A stretch of DNA of 41,145 nt from Candidatus Obscuribacterales bacterium (GTDB lineage: Bacteria > Cyanobacteriota > Vampirovibrionia > Obscuribacterales > Obscuribacteraceae), in contig JAIERK010000200.1 in assembly GCA_019746975.1 (NCBI GenBank), positions 1 to 41,145 on the forward strand, in the 5' to 3' direction. The translations under genes and the position numbers were made by a program. The notes under the pieces are model-generated. The model was not told the origin of the DNA. It did not search any database and saw only the letters and a program-made list of their open reading frames with translations. Each line of letters starts with the position of its first letter. The stretch's first letter is position 1. This document shows positions 1 through 7,791 of the stretch, piece after piece.

Positions 1-46
1 GCGGCGCCGAGCTGGGATAGTGAGTGCTGAGTATCGTTGAAAGTTA

Positions 47-475
47 TCAGGCTCTTTCTGGCAGACCTATCATGTCTGCGTTATTGCCGGTTGCTCTGAC
101 ACCGGTTTCATCGATGACAACGGAGCCGCAATCTTCGTCTTCTACTTTCCAGCTTTCGAAGTAGTTGCGGACTACCCATCCTTTGAAGTTGCTTGTGTTA
201 ACTCTACGCCACAGCCAGCCATCGGATCTGTTGATCGATGTGACCTTTCCATCTTTGTCGTATTCGAAGGAATAGTAGGTGCCATGTGCATTGTATCTGA
301 AAGACGTGATCCGACCGCTCTGATCTTTGAACACCGTGTCGCCAAATGCATTGGTGCTTGCCTTGTCATGTCGCTTTCTTGATATGGTGCGGCTTCGTCG
401 TCGCTCCTGCGGTTTGCTGTCGAAGTCGTAAGACGACTCTTCCGTCTCCATCCAATTGCTGGTTTGTTCGAACAT
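47..475 (-). CDS. Hypothetical protein with YD/RHS-like segment
   Basis: Function unknown, 142 aa. The first 45 residues are charged and look disordered, with an Arg/Lys-rich stretch (QERRRSRTISRKRHDKAS). Residues about 45-90 (DQSGRITSF, then YYSFEYDKDGKVTSINRSDG) resemble a single YD/RHS-type repeat, with the usual pattern of a tyrosine, an acidic turn and G-x-[IV]-T. The rest is rich in Trp and aromatic residues. I chose ATG at 475 over an in-frame GTG at 484 because an AGAGGAG ribosome site lies 8 bases before the ATG and would touch the GTG. It follows leuB by 113 bases on the same strand, so read-through from the leu operon is possible. No signal peptide is seen. The family assignment is weak. 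Confidence 0.6.
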   Translation of the reverse strand: MFEQTSNWMETEESSYDFDSKPQERRRSRTISRKRHDKASTNAFGDTVFKDQSGRITSFRYNAHGTYYSFEYDKDGKVTSINRSDGWLWRRVNTSNFKGWVVRNYFESWKVEDEDCGSVVIDETGVRATGNNADMIGLPERA

Positions 476-551
476 GTTGTGCACTCCTCTTCTTTATGGG
501 CGATTCTGTTTGATGGACGATACTTTGATGGTTGGAGGGATTCCTGGATCG

Positions 552-573
552 CCTGGGAAGTGGGATTCCCAGG
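552..573 (-). terminator. Perfect hairpin downstream of leuB, no U-tract
   Basis: An 8-bp perfect inverted repeat (CCTGGGAA at 552-559, TTCCCAGG at 566-573, 6-base loop) begins 16 bases after the leuB stop. No T-run follows it on the minus strand, so it is not a standard intrinsic terminator. It may be a 3'-end protecting or Rho-associated hairpin. Role inferred from position only. Confidence 0.35.
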
Positions 574-588
574 TGTCCAAAGTTAAAG

Positions 589-1776
589 CTATTTTTTCGC
601 TTGCGCGAGAGATTTTTCTTTTCCTTTCTTGGGAGAGTTTTTCGAATCTAAGTTCTCCAGTTCTGCCAGGATGGCGTCTGTCATCCCTTCAGTACCGACT
701 AGCTTTTCTGTCCAGCGTAATAAAGGTTTGCTGGTGTCGTTGGCGGTATCATCGAGGTTGACATAGATGTCGGATGTCCGATATCCCGCCTGGAGCGAAC
801 GCTCGACTGCTTCTTCAATTGCCTGGGCTTCCGTTTCTAAACCGAAGGAATAGCGCAACAGAAGTGCAGCCGAAAGTATCTGTGCAATTGGATTAGCTAC
901 GCCTTTGCCGGCAATGTCCTGGGCACTTCCGCCGGGAGGCTCGAACAGTCCGAAGCCACCGTCGGTGAGACTGGCAGAGGCGCAAAGCCCGAGCGAACCT
1001 GGTAGGGCTGCCGATGCATCGGAAAGAATGTCTCCGAACATATTCGATGTGACGATTACATCGAATTGAGACGGGTCTTTGATTAGTTGCATTGCGCAGT
1101 TGTCGACCAGCATGTCTTCCAGCTCGACATCCGGATATTCGGACGAGACCTCTTTCACGACCGTGCGCCAAAGTCTCGATGCCGTGAGCACGTTAGCTTT
1201 ATCGACGGACGTCAATTTCTTCCTGCGCAGTCTGGCTGACTTGAATCCTGCGTGTGCCGCGGTTCTGACTTGATCTTCCGTATATTCCGATTCGTCCTGT
1301 GCAAAGCGAACACCGTCGCGTACGCCTTCTTCGTGTCTGCCGAAGTAGGCGTCGCCGAGCAACTCTCTGACGATGAGCATGTCGACGCCTTTGGCTACGA
1401 TGTCAGCTCTGATTGGACTGATGCTTGCCATACCAGGATAGACTTTGGCTGGGCGGAGATTGACAGCAAAATTGAAATGCTTTCTGAGCGTCAGTATCGA
1501 ATTGCGTTCGCAATCTTTCCACTTGGGCTCATTCATTTCACTAATCGGTCCCCCGACGGAGCCGAACAAAATCGCATCGCTTTCTTGGCACAGATCGAGC
1601 GTCTCTTTTGGTAGATGCGAACCATACTTTTCGTATGCCGCGCCTCCGGCGTAGCCTTCCGAAATTTTGAACTCGTGACCAAATTTATCAGCTACGTATT
1701 TAACGACACGCACTGCTTCGCGCATCACTTCACGACCGATTCCGTCACCAGGAAGAACAGCTATTGTCCGTTGCAT
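589..1776 (-). CDS. leuB: 3-isopropylmalate dehydrogenase
   Basis: Cytosolic NAD-dependent oxidative decarboxylase of leucine synthesis (3-isopropylmalate to 2-oxoisocaproate). In a cimA context it also handles 3-methylmalate, giving 2-oxobutyrate for isoleucine. Seen: N-terminal AVLPGDGIGREVM, the substrate-binding LRKHFNFAVNLRPAKVYPG segment, the metal-binding SNMFGDILSDASAALPGSLG segment and the coenzyme-binding EPPGGSAQDIAGKGVANPIA segment. At 395 aa it is some 30-40 residues longer than typical LeuB. The extra length is a Lys-rich tail (NSPKKGKEKSLAQAKK). The ORF can open at GTG 1779, but ATG 1776 is preferred because AGAGG lies 5 bases before it. That ribosome site overlaps the leuD stop codon, implying translational coupling. 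Last gene of the ilv-leu run. Confidence 0.96.
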   Translation of the reverse strand: MQRTIAVLPGDGIGREVMREAVRVVKYVADKFGHEFKISEGYAGGAAYEKYGSHLPKETLDLCQESDAILFGSVGGPISEMNEPKWKDCERNSILTLRKHFNFAVNLRPAKVYPGMASISPIRADIVAKGVDMLIVRELLGDAYFGRHEEGVRDGVRFAQDESEYTEDQVRTAAHAGFKSARLRRKKLTSVDKANVLTASRLWRTVVKEVSSEYPDVELEDMLVDNCAMQLIKDPSQFDVIVTSNMFGDILSDASAALPGSLGLCASASLTDGGFGLFEPPGGSAQDIAGKGVANPIAQILSAALLLRYSFGLETEAQAIEEAVERSLQAGYRTSDIYVNLDDTANDTSKPLLRWTEKLVGTEGMTDAILAELENLDSKNSPKKGKEKSLAQAKK

Positions 1777-1784
1777 CACAACCT

Positions 1785-2429
1785 CTAGTTTTTTGTACCC
1801 GCAATTGCCAACGCCCTGTCATTTTTTTTGGTCGATGGGGCTGACCAAGTCTTTTCATTGCGCTCGCGATAGTCGCTGATCTCCTTATCGTGAGACAGGA
1901 TGTAGTTAATGTCGTCTAAGCCATTCAGCAAGCAATGTTTACGAAATGGATCATATTCAAAGTAATGTTTTTCAGTCGCCAGACCTTCGTTGACGGTCAC
2001 GACTTGTTTTTCCAAATCTATTGTGACGTAGACATCTTGTGTTTCGGCTCGTTTGAGCAGTCGCTCGATGATATTCTTCTGCAGCGTCACCAACAACATG
2101 CCATTCTTCGCGCAATTGTTGGCGAAGATATCCGCGAATGATTCAGCTACAACAGCTTCGATGCCGGCGCCCTGGATTGCCCATACCGCATGCTCCCTCG
2201 AGCTTCCGCAGCCGAAGTTGTAGCCCGTGAGCAGAATCTCGGCTCCATGAAAGCGCGGCTGATTAAGCGGGAAATCCGGCTCGGTATCTTTCAATCTGCG
2301 AAAGAGATTCTCTCCGTAGCCTTCGCGAGAGGTGCTCGTCAGATACTGTGCTGGAATGATCTGATCAGTGTCCACGTCATTCTTTGGAAGTGGTATCACT
2401 TTTGATGATATTGGTCGAAACTTTTTCAT
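1785..2429 (-). CDS. leuD: 3-isopropylmalate dehydratase small subunit
   Basis: Small (swivelling-domain) subunit of isopropylmalate isomerase, which with LeuC converts 2-isopropylmalate to 3-isopropylmalate, and here probably also citramalate to 3-methylmalate. Seen: NDVDTDQIIPAQYL near residues 17-30 and the signature NFGCGSSREHAVWAIQGAGI near residues 71-90. At 214 aa it matches the long bacterial LeuD type (about 200 aa). The C-terminal 25 residues are polar and probably flexible. It lies 48 bases after leuC and 8 bases before the leuB ATG on the same strand, so leuC-leuD-leuB is a single transcription unit. Confidence 0.96.
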   Translation of the reverse strand: MKKFRPISSKVIPLPKNDVDTDQIIPAQYLTSTSREGYGENLFRRLKDTEPDFPLNQPRFHGAEILLTGYNFGCGSSREHAVWAIQGAGIEAVVAESFADIFANNCAKNGMLLVTLQKNIIERLLKRAETQDVYVTIDLEKQVVTVNEGLATEKHYFEYDPFRKHCLLNGLDDINYILSHDKEISDYRERNEKTWSAPSTKKNDRALAIAGTKN

Positions 2430-2477
2430 TTAGCTAGTCCTTTGAATAAAATTGGATAGAAACAAACTTCTCGAAAA

Positions 2478-3968
2478 TCACAGATAATTTGCCGGCGATG
2501 TGATTTTGCCTTCGATGGCGCTGGCTGCAACCGTTGCCGGTGATGCCAGGTGTGTGATGCTGTCCGGACCTTGCCGTCCCATAAAGTTGCGATTCGAGCT
2601 ACTCACGCACCGTTCTCCGGGTGGAACTCGGTCGTCGTTCATGCTCAGGCACATTGAACAGCCAGGCATACGGAATTGTGCGCCTGCGTTTTCAAATACT
2701 TTGTCCAGACCCTCTTCAATAGCCTGGGCGCGTACCGATTCGGAGCCTGGCACAACGTACATGGTCACGCCTTCTGCCACTTTCTTCCCCTTAAGGATAC
2801 TGGCAGCAATACGCAAATCTTCGATTCGTCCGTTGGTGCAAGAACCGACGAATGCCCATTGGAAAGGCATGCCGACGAGCGACTTCCCTGCTTCCAATTT
2901 TGTATAAGCCAGTGCCGCTTCCAGATCTTTCTTGGCGAGATCGCTGAGTTTTTTTGGATTGGGAATCGGCTTTCCAAGCTCAATGCCCTGGCTGGGGTTG
3001 GTGCCCCAGGTGATCATCGGGTCCAGTTCGTCGAGAACTATTACGACCTCTTTGTCGAACTTGCTTTCGGGGTCGCTTCTGAATGTTTCCCAGTACTCTA
3101 CCGCTTCCTGGAAGTTGTCTTCGGTAGGCGCTAACTTTCTGCCTTTCAAGTAGTTGTAAGTCACTTCATCTGGAGCAATAACGCCGGCCCTGGCACCACA
3201 TTCAATGCTCATATTGCAGATGGTCATACGCTCTTCCATCGACATTTTAGAGATTGCTTCGCCGGTGTACTCGATCACGTGACCGTTGGCGCCGCCGACG
3301 CCGATTATGGAAATTAGTTTGAGAACTGCGTCTTTTGAGTAGACGCCTTTCTTGAGACTGCCGCGGAACTCGACTTTCATCGAGCGTGGTTTTTCCTGCA
3401 GTAGGCAACCCGTGGCCATCACATGCGCTACTTCTGATGTGCCCACTCCGAATGCGAGGGCGCCGAAAGCGCCATGAGTGGAGGTGTGTGAATCGCCGCA
3501 CACGATCGTCATGCCGGGTTGCGTAGCGCCGAGCTCTGGTCCGATTACGTGGACGATACCTTGATTGCCGCTGTCATAGTCGAAGAATGGAATGCCGTGT
3601 CTCTTGCAGTTTTCCCTGAGAGTCTCGACCTGCGATCGTGCGGCCTCGTCATATATTTCCCACCTGTTCTGTCTGGTAGGGATACTGTGATCTATAGTCG
3701 CGAGGAGTCTTTCCGGATTCTTGACCTTCAACTTCCGTTGTTCGATCGTTTGGAACGCTTGAGCCGATGTGACTTCATGGAGAAGCATCAGATCGACTGC
3801 GAATATGGCTGGGTGACCGTCTGTTTGACTGACGATGTGTGAGGCCCAGATCTTCTCGACGATGTTGCGAGGTCCTTTTGTCTCATCGACCGTGGCGCTC
3901 TTCTTTGCGACTACATCGTGCTTTTGCTGTTGAACAGCCTTCTTTGGTATAGACTTGACCTGCGACAT
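2478..3968 (-). CDS. leuC: 3-isopropylmalate dehydratase large subunit
   Basis: Aconitase-family [4Fe-4S] subunit of isopropylmalate isomerase. The three cluster cysteines are visible: C377 in FVGSCTNGR, and C437 and C440 in PGCSMC. Other signatures are IDHSIPTR and CGDSHTSTHGAFGALAFGVGTSEVAHV. I start it at ATG 3968, giving 496 aa, because the longer reading frame to 4100 runs through the end of cimA. The ATG overlaps the cimA stop by one base (TAATG), and an AGGAGG site lies 10 bases upstream inside cimA, so the two are translationally coupled. About 30 N-terminal residues precede the normal family start (around GPRNIVEKIWASHIV) and are Lys/Gln-rich. Confidence 0.96.
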   Translation of the reverse strand: MSQVKSIPKKAVQQQKHDVVAKKSATVDETKGPRNIVEKIWASHIVSQTDGHPAIFAVDLMLLHEVTSAQAFQTIEQRKLKVKNPERLLATIDHSIPTRQNRWEIYDEAARSQVETLRENCKRHGIPFFDYDSGNQGIVHVIGPELGATQPGMTIVCGDSHTSTHGAFGALAFGVGTSEVAHVMATGCLLQEKPRSMKVEFRGSLKKGVYSKDAVLKLISIIGVGGANGHVIEYTGEAISKMSMEERMTICNMSIECGARAGVIAPDEVTYNYLKGRKLAPTEDNFQEAVEYWETFRSDPESKFDKEVVIVLDELDPMITWGTNPSQGIELGKPIPNPKKLSDLAKKDLEAALAYTKLEAGKSLVGMPFQWAFVGSCTNGRIEDLRIAASILKGKKVAEGVTMYVVPGSESVRAQAIEEGLDKVFENAGAQFRMPGCSMCLSMNDDRVPPGERCVSSSNRNFMGRQGPDSITHLASPATVAASAIEGKITSPANYL

Positions 3969-5578
3969 TACGCGACGACCTCCTGGTTTTGTTGTACGGT
4001 GGCGGTAGAGAAATAACGGGCCAGATACAGTTCGAGACTGTCGACCAGAGCCTGGCAACTGGCTTCGATGATATTGTCGGAAACACCAACGGTGCTCCAT
4101 CTCTCTTCGTCACTGGCCGCTTCAATGACTACGCGAGTGGTGGCTTCGGTGGCCTGATCCGGGTCTAGAATTCTAACTTTATAGTCTACCAGTCTAACGT
4201 TGGCAATGTGAGGGAAAACCGGTTGCAATGCTTTTCTTAAAGCACAATCGAGGGCGTGAACCGGACCTCGCCCGACCGATACGGTATGAAATACGGTGCC
4301 GTTGATTTTGACTTTGACGACGGCTTCTGATTGACTGCCGGCGCCAATTCTGTCGTTGACGACAACCATGATATCGATCAGTTCGAAAGGCTTTTCATAG
4401 CTTGGATCGTTGCGACGGATCATCAACTCGACGCTGCCCTGGGCATCTTCGAATTTATAACCCTTTTGTTCCAACTCTTTGATGCTCTCGAGAACTTCTT
4501 GTTCTGCAAAGGGCATGCTGCCCGATATCTGTGCTGCGACGAGGCGGACATTGCCGCGCCCGGACAGTTCGGAAATTAAAATCTCGCGACTATTGCCCAC
4601 GAGTTCGGGTTGCATGTGTTCGTAGCTGGCGGCGAACTTTTCTACCGCTGCGGCATGGAGACCTGCTTTGTGAGCGAATGCTGCCGAGCCTACATAAGGT
4701 GCGTACGGATCGGGCGGAAGGTTTGCGATTTCGCTCACTGTCCTTGCCAATTCCGTCAGTCGCACTAGGCTGCTCTGTGGGACGCACGAATAGCCCATCT
4801 TTAACTGAAGCGTCGGGGTGAGGGACACCAGGTTGGCGTTGCCGCAGCGTTCTCCATAACCATTTATGGTGCCCTGAATCTGTCTGACACCGGACTCTAC
4901 TGCTGCGAGCGAATTGGCGACAGCGAGCTCGCCATCGTTGTGCGCGTGTATACCTAGTGGTACATCGACTGCTGCTCTGGTCTCTGCCACGATCTGGCTT
5001 ATGCGGCTTGGAATGTGCCGTCCATTCGTATCGCACAGTACCAGCCAATCGGCCCCTGCTTCCTGTGCTGCAAGTAAGGCCTTCAAGCTGTATTCGCGAT
5101 CTTCTTCGAATCCATCGAAGTAATGCTCTGCGTCGAAGATAACTTCTTTGCCGTTTTGCTTCAAAAATCTGACGCTGTCCTTGATCATCTCGAGATTTTC
5201 GTCGAGTGTCGTGCGCAGGACTTTCAAAACATGTTTAGATGATGATTTGCCGACCAGAGCTACTGCATCTGTATCAGCTTCGAGAAGGCGCTGAAGATTG
5301 GCATCTTCACTTGCCGCAATGCCGGCTCTGCGCGTGCTGCCGAATGCCACCACCACCGCGTGCTTCAAGCGCATCGCTTTCACACGTTGGAAATATTCAA
5401 AGTCTTTCGGGTTCGAGCCGGGCCAGCCGCCTTCTATGTACGAAACACCAAAATCGTCAAGCAACTTTGTTATCTTGATTTTGTCTTCGAGAGAAAAACT
5501 AATTCCTTTTCTCTGGGCGCCATCGCGCAACGTTGTGTCGTATAGAACTACTTCGTTGGATTGTTTGCTCGGTTTCAT
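3968..5578 (-). CDS. cimA: (R)-citramalate synthase
   Basis: Claisen-type synthase of the LeuA family that condenses pyruvate with acetyl-CoA to citramalate, the first step of threonine-independent isoleucine synthesis. Seen: the catalytic DTTLRDGAQRKGISFS loop at about residues 14-29, the GGWPGSNPKD segment typical of the CimA subgroup, the GIHAHNDGELAVANS metal-binding HxH motif, GTINGYGERCGNANL, and a C-terminal LeuA-type allosteric domain (about 390-520). Length 536 aa is normal for CimA. Its position between ilvN and leuC, sharing TAATG with leuC, fits because LeuCD and LeuB process its product. It begins 94 bases after ilvN with only a weak ribosome site. LeuA is less likely because a clear separate leuA is present at 11507. 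Confidence 0.95.
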   Translation of the reverse strand: MKPSKQSNEVVLYDTTLRDGAQRKGISFSLEDKIKITKLLDDFGVSYIEGGWPGSNPKDFEYFQRVKAMRLKHAVVVAFGSTRRAGIAASEDANLQRLLEADTDAVALVGKSSSKHVLKVLRTTLDENLEMIKDSVRFLKQNGKEVIFDAEHYFDGFEEDREYSLKALLAAQEAGADWLVLCDTNGRHIPSRISQIVAETRAAVDVPLGIHAHNDGELAVANSLAAVESGVRQIQGTINGYGERCGNANLVSLTPTLQLKMGYSCVPQSSLVRLTELARTVSEIANLPPDPYAPYVGSAAFAHKAGLHAAAVEKFAASYEHMQPELVGNSREILISELSGRGNVRLVAAQISGSMPFAEQEVLESIKELEQKGYKFEDAQGSVELMIRRNDPSYEKPFELIDIMVVVNDRIGAGSQSEAVVKVKINGTVFHTVSVGRGPVHALDCALRKALQPVFPHIANVRLVDYKVRILDPDQATEATTRVVIEAASDEERWSTVGVSDNIIEASCQALVDSLELYLARYFSTATVQQNQEVVA

Positions 5579-5672
5579 CGTTGTTAGTCTCTAGTCATTT
5601 CTTAGTGATATCGTGATAGACACTCGTTGTACGTGGGACTTTAACAGTCAATTTCGACAAAGTATCAATGGA

Positions 5673-6044
5673 TTAGAGACCGATTTGACTTGGGCTAAGA
5701 TCAAAAGCCGGCTGACGATGCTCGAAGGGAGCATGTTGACGATGATCTTGGTGGTGTCCATGAGTGTGGTTGTGAGGATGTCTCAACTTGCTCTCGTGAT
5801 GGTGGTGCTCTTCCGCTTTGATTATTTCGACGCCTTCGACGTCGATCAGTTTTGCCAACTGTTTTATGGCGAGCTCAATTGGTCTTGCGCTTTCAAGAGT
5901 AACGCGCACGTCCATCCTCGCCATATTGGCAGAGAGTCCGGCGTTCAACGCACACACATTGAAGCTCCTCTGGCGCAGTCTGCCGAGGATGCGCTCAAGT
6001 GCGCCCTCGGTATTGGCCATGGTGACATCGAGTGTGAATCTCAT
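5673..6044 (-). CDS. ilvN: Acetolactate synthase small subunit with His-rich tail
   Basis: Regulatory subunit of acetohydroxyacid synthase that binds branched-chain amino acids through an ACT domain and adjusts IlvB activity. Residues 1-77 form the ACT domain (FTLDVTMANTEGALERILGRL is the valine-binding turn, followed by the second beta-alpha unit ending GVEIIKAEE). At 123 aa it lacks the second half found in about 160-aa IlvH/IlvN proteins. Instead it ends in an unusual tail of about 45 residues with 13 histidines in about 33 positions (for example PHNHTHGHHQDHRQH). The start overlaps the ilvB stop as ATGA, so it is translationally coupled to ilvB. Assignment is firm; the role of the tail is unknown and metal binding is only inferred. 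Confidence 0.92.
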   Translation of the reverse strand: MRFTLDVTMANTEGALERILGRLRQRSFNVCALNAGLSANMARMDVRVTLESARPIELAIKQLAKLIDVEGVEIIKAEEHHHHESKLRHPHNHTHGHHQDHRQHAPFEHRQPAFDLSPSQIGL

Positions 6045-7693
6045 ACTGTGGTTGCCTCCAACATTTCAGAATTGTTTTTACCTGGGGGAACTAACGGCCA
6101 CACATTGGCGGCCTGATCGATAAAAACATGTGCAAGTAGCGGACCATCTTCGCTCAGAATGCGGTCGATGGCTGGTCCGACTTCTTCTCGTTTTTCAACG
6201 CGGAATGCCGGTATTCCAAATGCTTCCGCGACTTTGGCAAAGTCAGGATTGTCGGAGAGATCGACTTCGCTGTAGCGCTTCTCGAAGAAGAGCTCTTGCC
6301 ATTGTCTGACCATTCCGAGAGCCTGGTTATCGAAGAGAACTATTTTGATTGGCAGGTTGTAACGCTTCACGGTGGCGAGCTCCTGGATGTTCATCATGAA
6401 GGAGCCGTCGCCGGACATCGTTACTACGCGTGCATCGGGATAGGCGAGTTGAGCGCCGATTGCGGCAGGAAGACCGAAGCCCATGGTGCCTAGACCGCCG
6501 CTTGTAAGATGATGATTGGGCAAATTGAATGAATAGTGTTGCGCAACCCACATCTGGTGCTGACCGACGTCGCATGTGATGAAGGTGTTGTCACCTGCTC
6601 TGTCGCTTAGCTCTTTGATAAACCCAGGAGCATAGACGGTGTCGCCGGGAGCATCATATGTGAATGCGTATTGGCGTTTTCTCTCCATGCAAGTCGCTAC
6701 CCATTCTTCGATCTGGGGCTTTGCGTGCAGGAAGTTAAGCGAGACCTTGATATCACCAACGATACCGCAATCGGCACTGCGCAGTTTACTTATTTCGAAC
6801 TGATCGCCATCCATGTGTACGACTTTGGCATGAGGAGCGAATTCGGCGAGCTTGCCGGTGACTCGGTCATCGAATCTAGCCCCAACTGCTATGAGCAAGT
6901 CGCATTCTTGTACGGCCATGTTGGCGTGCTTGGTTCCATGCATGCCGAGCATGCCCATGGCGAGCTCATGTTGAGCCGGGATTGCTCCTATTCCATGCAA
7001 TGTTGTCACGCATGGTATGCCTGTTGCTTCGACGAATGCTATCAATTCTTCGGTTGCGCCAGCGATTCGTATTCCGCCGCCTGCATAGACGAGAGGTTTG
7101 CGACTCTCCTGGATCATCGACCTCGCCATAGCGAGCTGTTTTGCTTCAGGGCGCGGCATAGCTTCAATCTGATTGCCTTCGAACTTCGGGTTTTGCAGGT
7201 CGGCTATGCTCACGTCTTTCGGGAGATCGATCAAGACCGGTCCTGGTCTTCCGGAGCGAGCTATCTTGAAAGCTCTGGCGACGGTTTCAGCCAAATCTTC
7301 CACCCGCCTCACCAGGAAGCTGTGTTTAACAACCGGCATAGAGATGCCGAATATGTCGACTTCTTGAAACGCGTCTGTGCCGATCAATGCCGATCCGACC
7401 TGACCGGTGATTGCCACCATCGGTACTGAATCGAGAAAGGCGTTGGCTATGCCAGTGACGAGATTGGTTGCACCGGGACCCGATGTAGAAAGGCAGACAC
7501 CAACCTTGCCGGTGACGCGCGAATATGCGTCGGCGGCAAGCGCTGCTGATTGCTCATGTCTCACCAGAATATGCTTCAGCTGCGAATCGTAGAGCGCATC
7601 ATATACGGGCATGATCGCGCCACCGGGGTAACCGAAGATGGTGTCGACACCTTCGGCCTCCAATGCTTTTATAAGAATTTCGCTGCCTTTCAT
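6041..7693 (-). CDS. ilvB: Acetolactate synthase large (catalytic) subunit
   Basis: ThDP-, FAD- and Mg-dependent acetohydroxyacid synthase. It makes 2-acetolactate from two pyruvates (valine/leucine branch) or 2-aceto-2-hydroxybutyrate from pyruvate plus 2-oxobutyrate (isoleucine branch). Seen: FGYPGGAIMPVYDAL, the catalytic glutamate E47 in RHEQSA, STSGPGATNLVTGIANA, the central FAD domain, and the ThDP/Mg motif starting GDGSFMMNIQEL and ending in LFDN. The C-terminal variant segment QALGMVRQWQELFFEKRYSE is typical. The length of 550 aa is standard. It overlaps ilvN by four bases and lies 93 bases after ilvC, separated by a predicted intrinsic terminator, so it may be transcribed at a lower level than ilvDC or from its own promoter. 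Confidence 0.97.
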   Translation of the reverse strand: MKGSEILIKALEAEGVDTIFGYPGGAIMPVYDALYDSQLKHILVRHEQSAALAADAYSRVTGKVGVCLSTSGPGATNLVTGIANAFLDSVPMVAITGQVGSALIGTDAFQEVDIFGISMPVVKHSFLVRRVEDLAETVARAFKIARSGRPGPVLIDLPKDVSIADLQNPKFEGNQIEAMPRPEAKQLAMARSMIQESRKPLVYAGGGIRIAGATEELIAFVEATGIPCVTTLHGIGAIPAQHELAMGMLGMHGTKHANMAVQECDLLIAVGARFDDRVTGKLAEFAPHAKVVHMDGDQFEISKLRSADCGIVGDIKVSLNFLHAKPQIEEWVATCMERKRQYAFTYDAPGDTVYAPGFIKELSDRAGDNTFITCDVGQHQMWVAQHYSFNLPNHHLTSGGLGTMGFGLPAAIGAQLAYPDARVVTMSGDGSFMMNIQELATVKRYNLPIKIVLFDNQALGMVRQWQELFFEKRYSEVDLSDNPDFAKVAEAFGIPAFRVEKREEVGPAIDRILSEDGPLLAHVFIDQAANVWPLVPPGKNNSEMLEATTV

Positions 7694-7752
7694 TTCCTGA
7701 TTTTCTTCCTAAACGGGTTCCGGTGCTCTTTATCTAGGTTCGAGACTCCGCG

Positions 7753-7791
7753 AAAAAAACGCTGAACTTCTCGATATGGAGGGAGTTCAGC
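7753..7791 (-). terminator. Intrinsic terminator between ilvC and ilvB
   Basis: On the minus strand GCTGAACT (7791-7784) pairs with AGTTCAGC (7768-7761) around a 15-base loop, followed by G and seven Ts (7759-7753). The ilvC stop codon (7789-7787) lies within the 5' arm, so a ribosome finishing ilvC would melt the stem. This suggests partial, translation-sensitive termination inside the ilv operon, not a full end. Confidence 0.75.

Noticed and set aside
3969..4100. N-terminal extension of leuC by 44 codons
   Set aside because: It runs through the end of cimA in another frame and has no family support. ATG 3968, with AGGAGG and TAATG coupling, explains the start.
6671..7429. 252-codon plus-strand frame antisense to ilvB
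   Set aside because: Shadow of a highly conserved gene; Cys/His/Phe-rich composition is typical of antisense reading.
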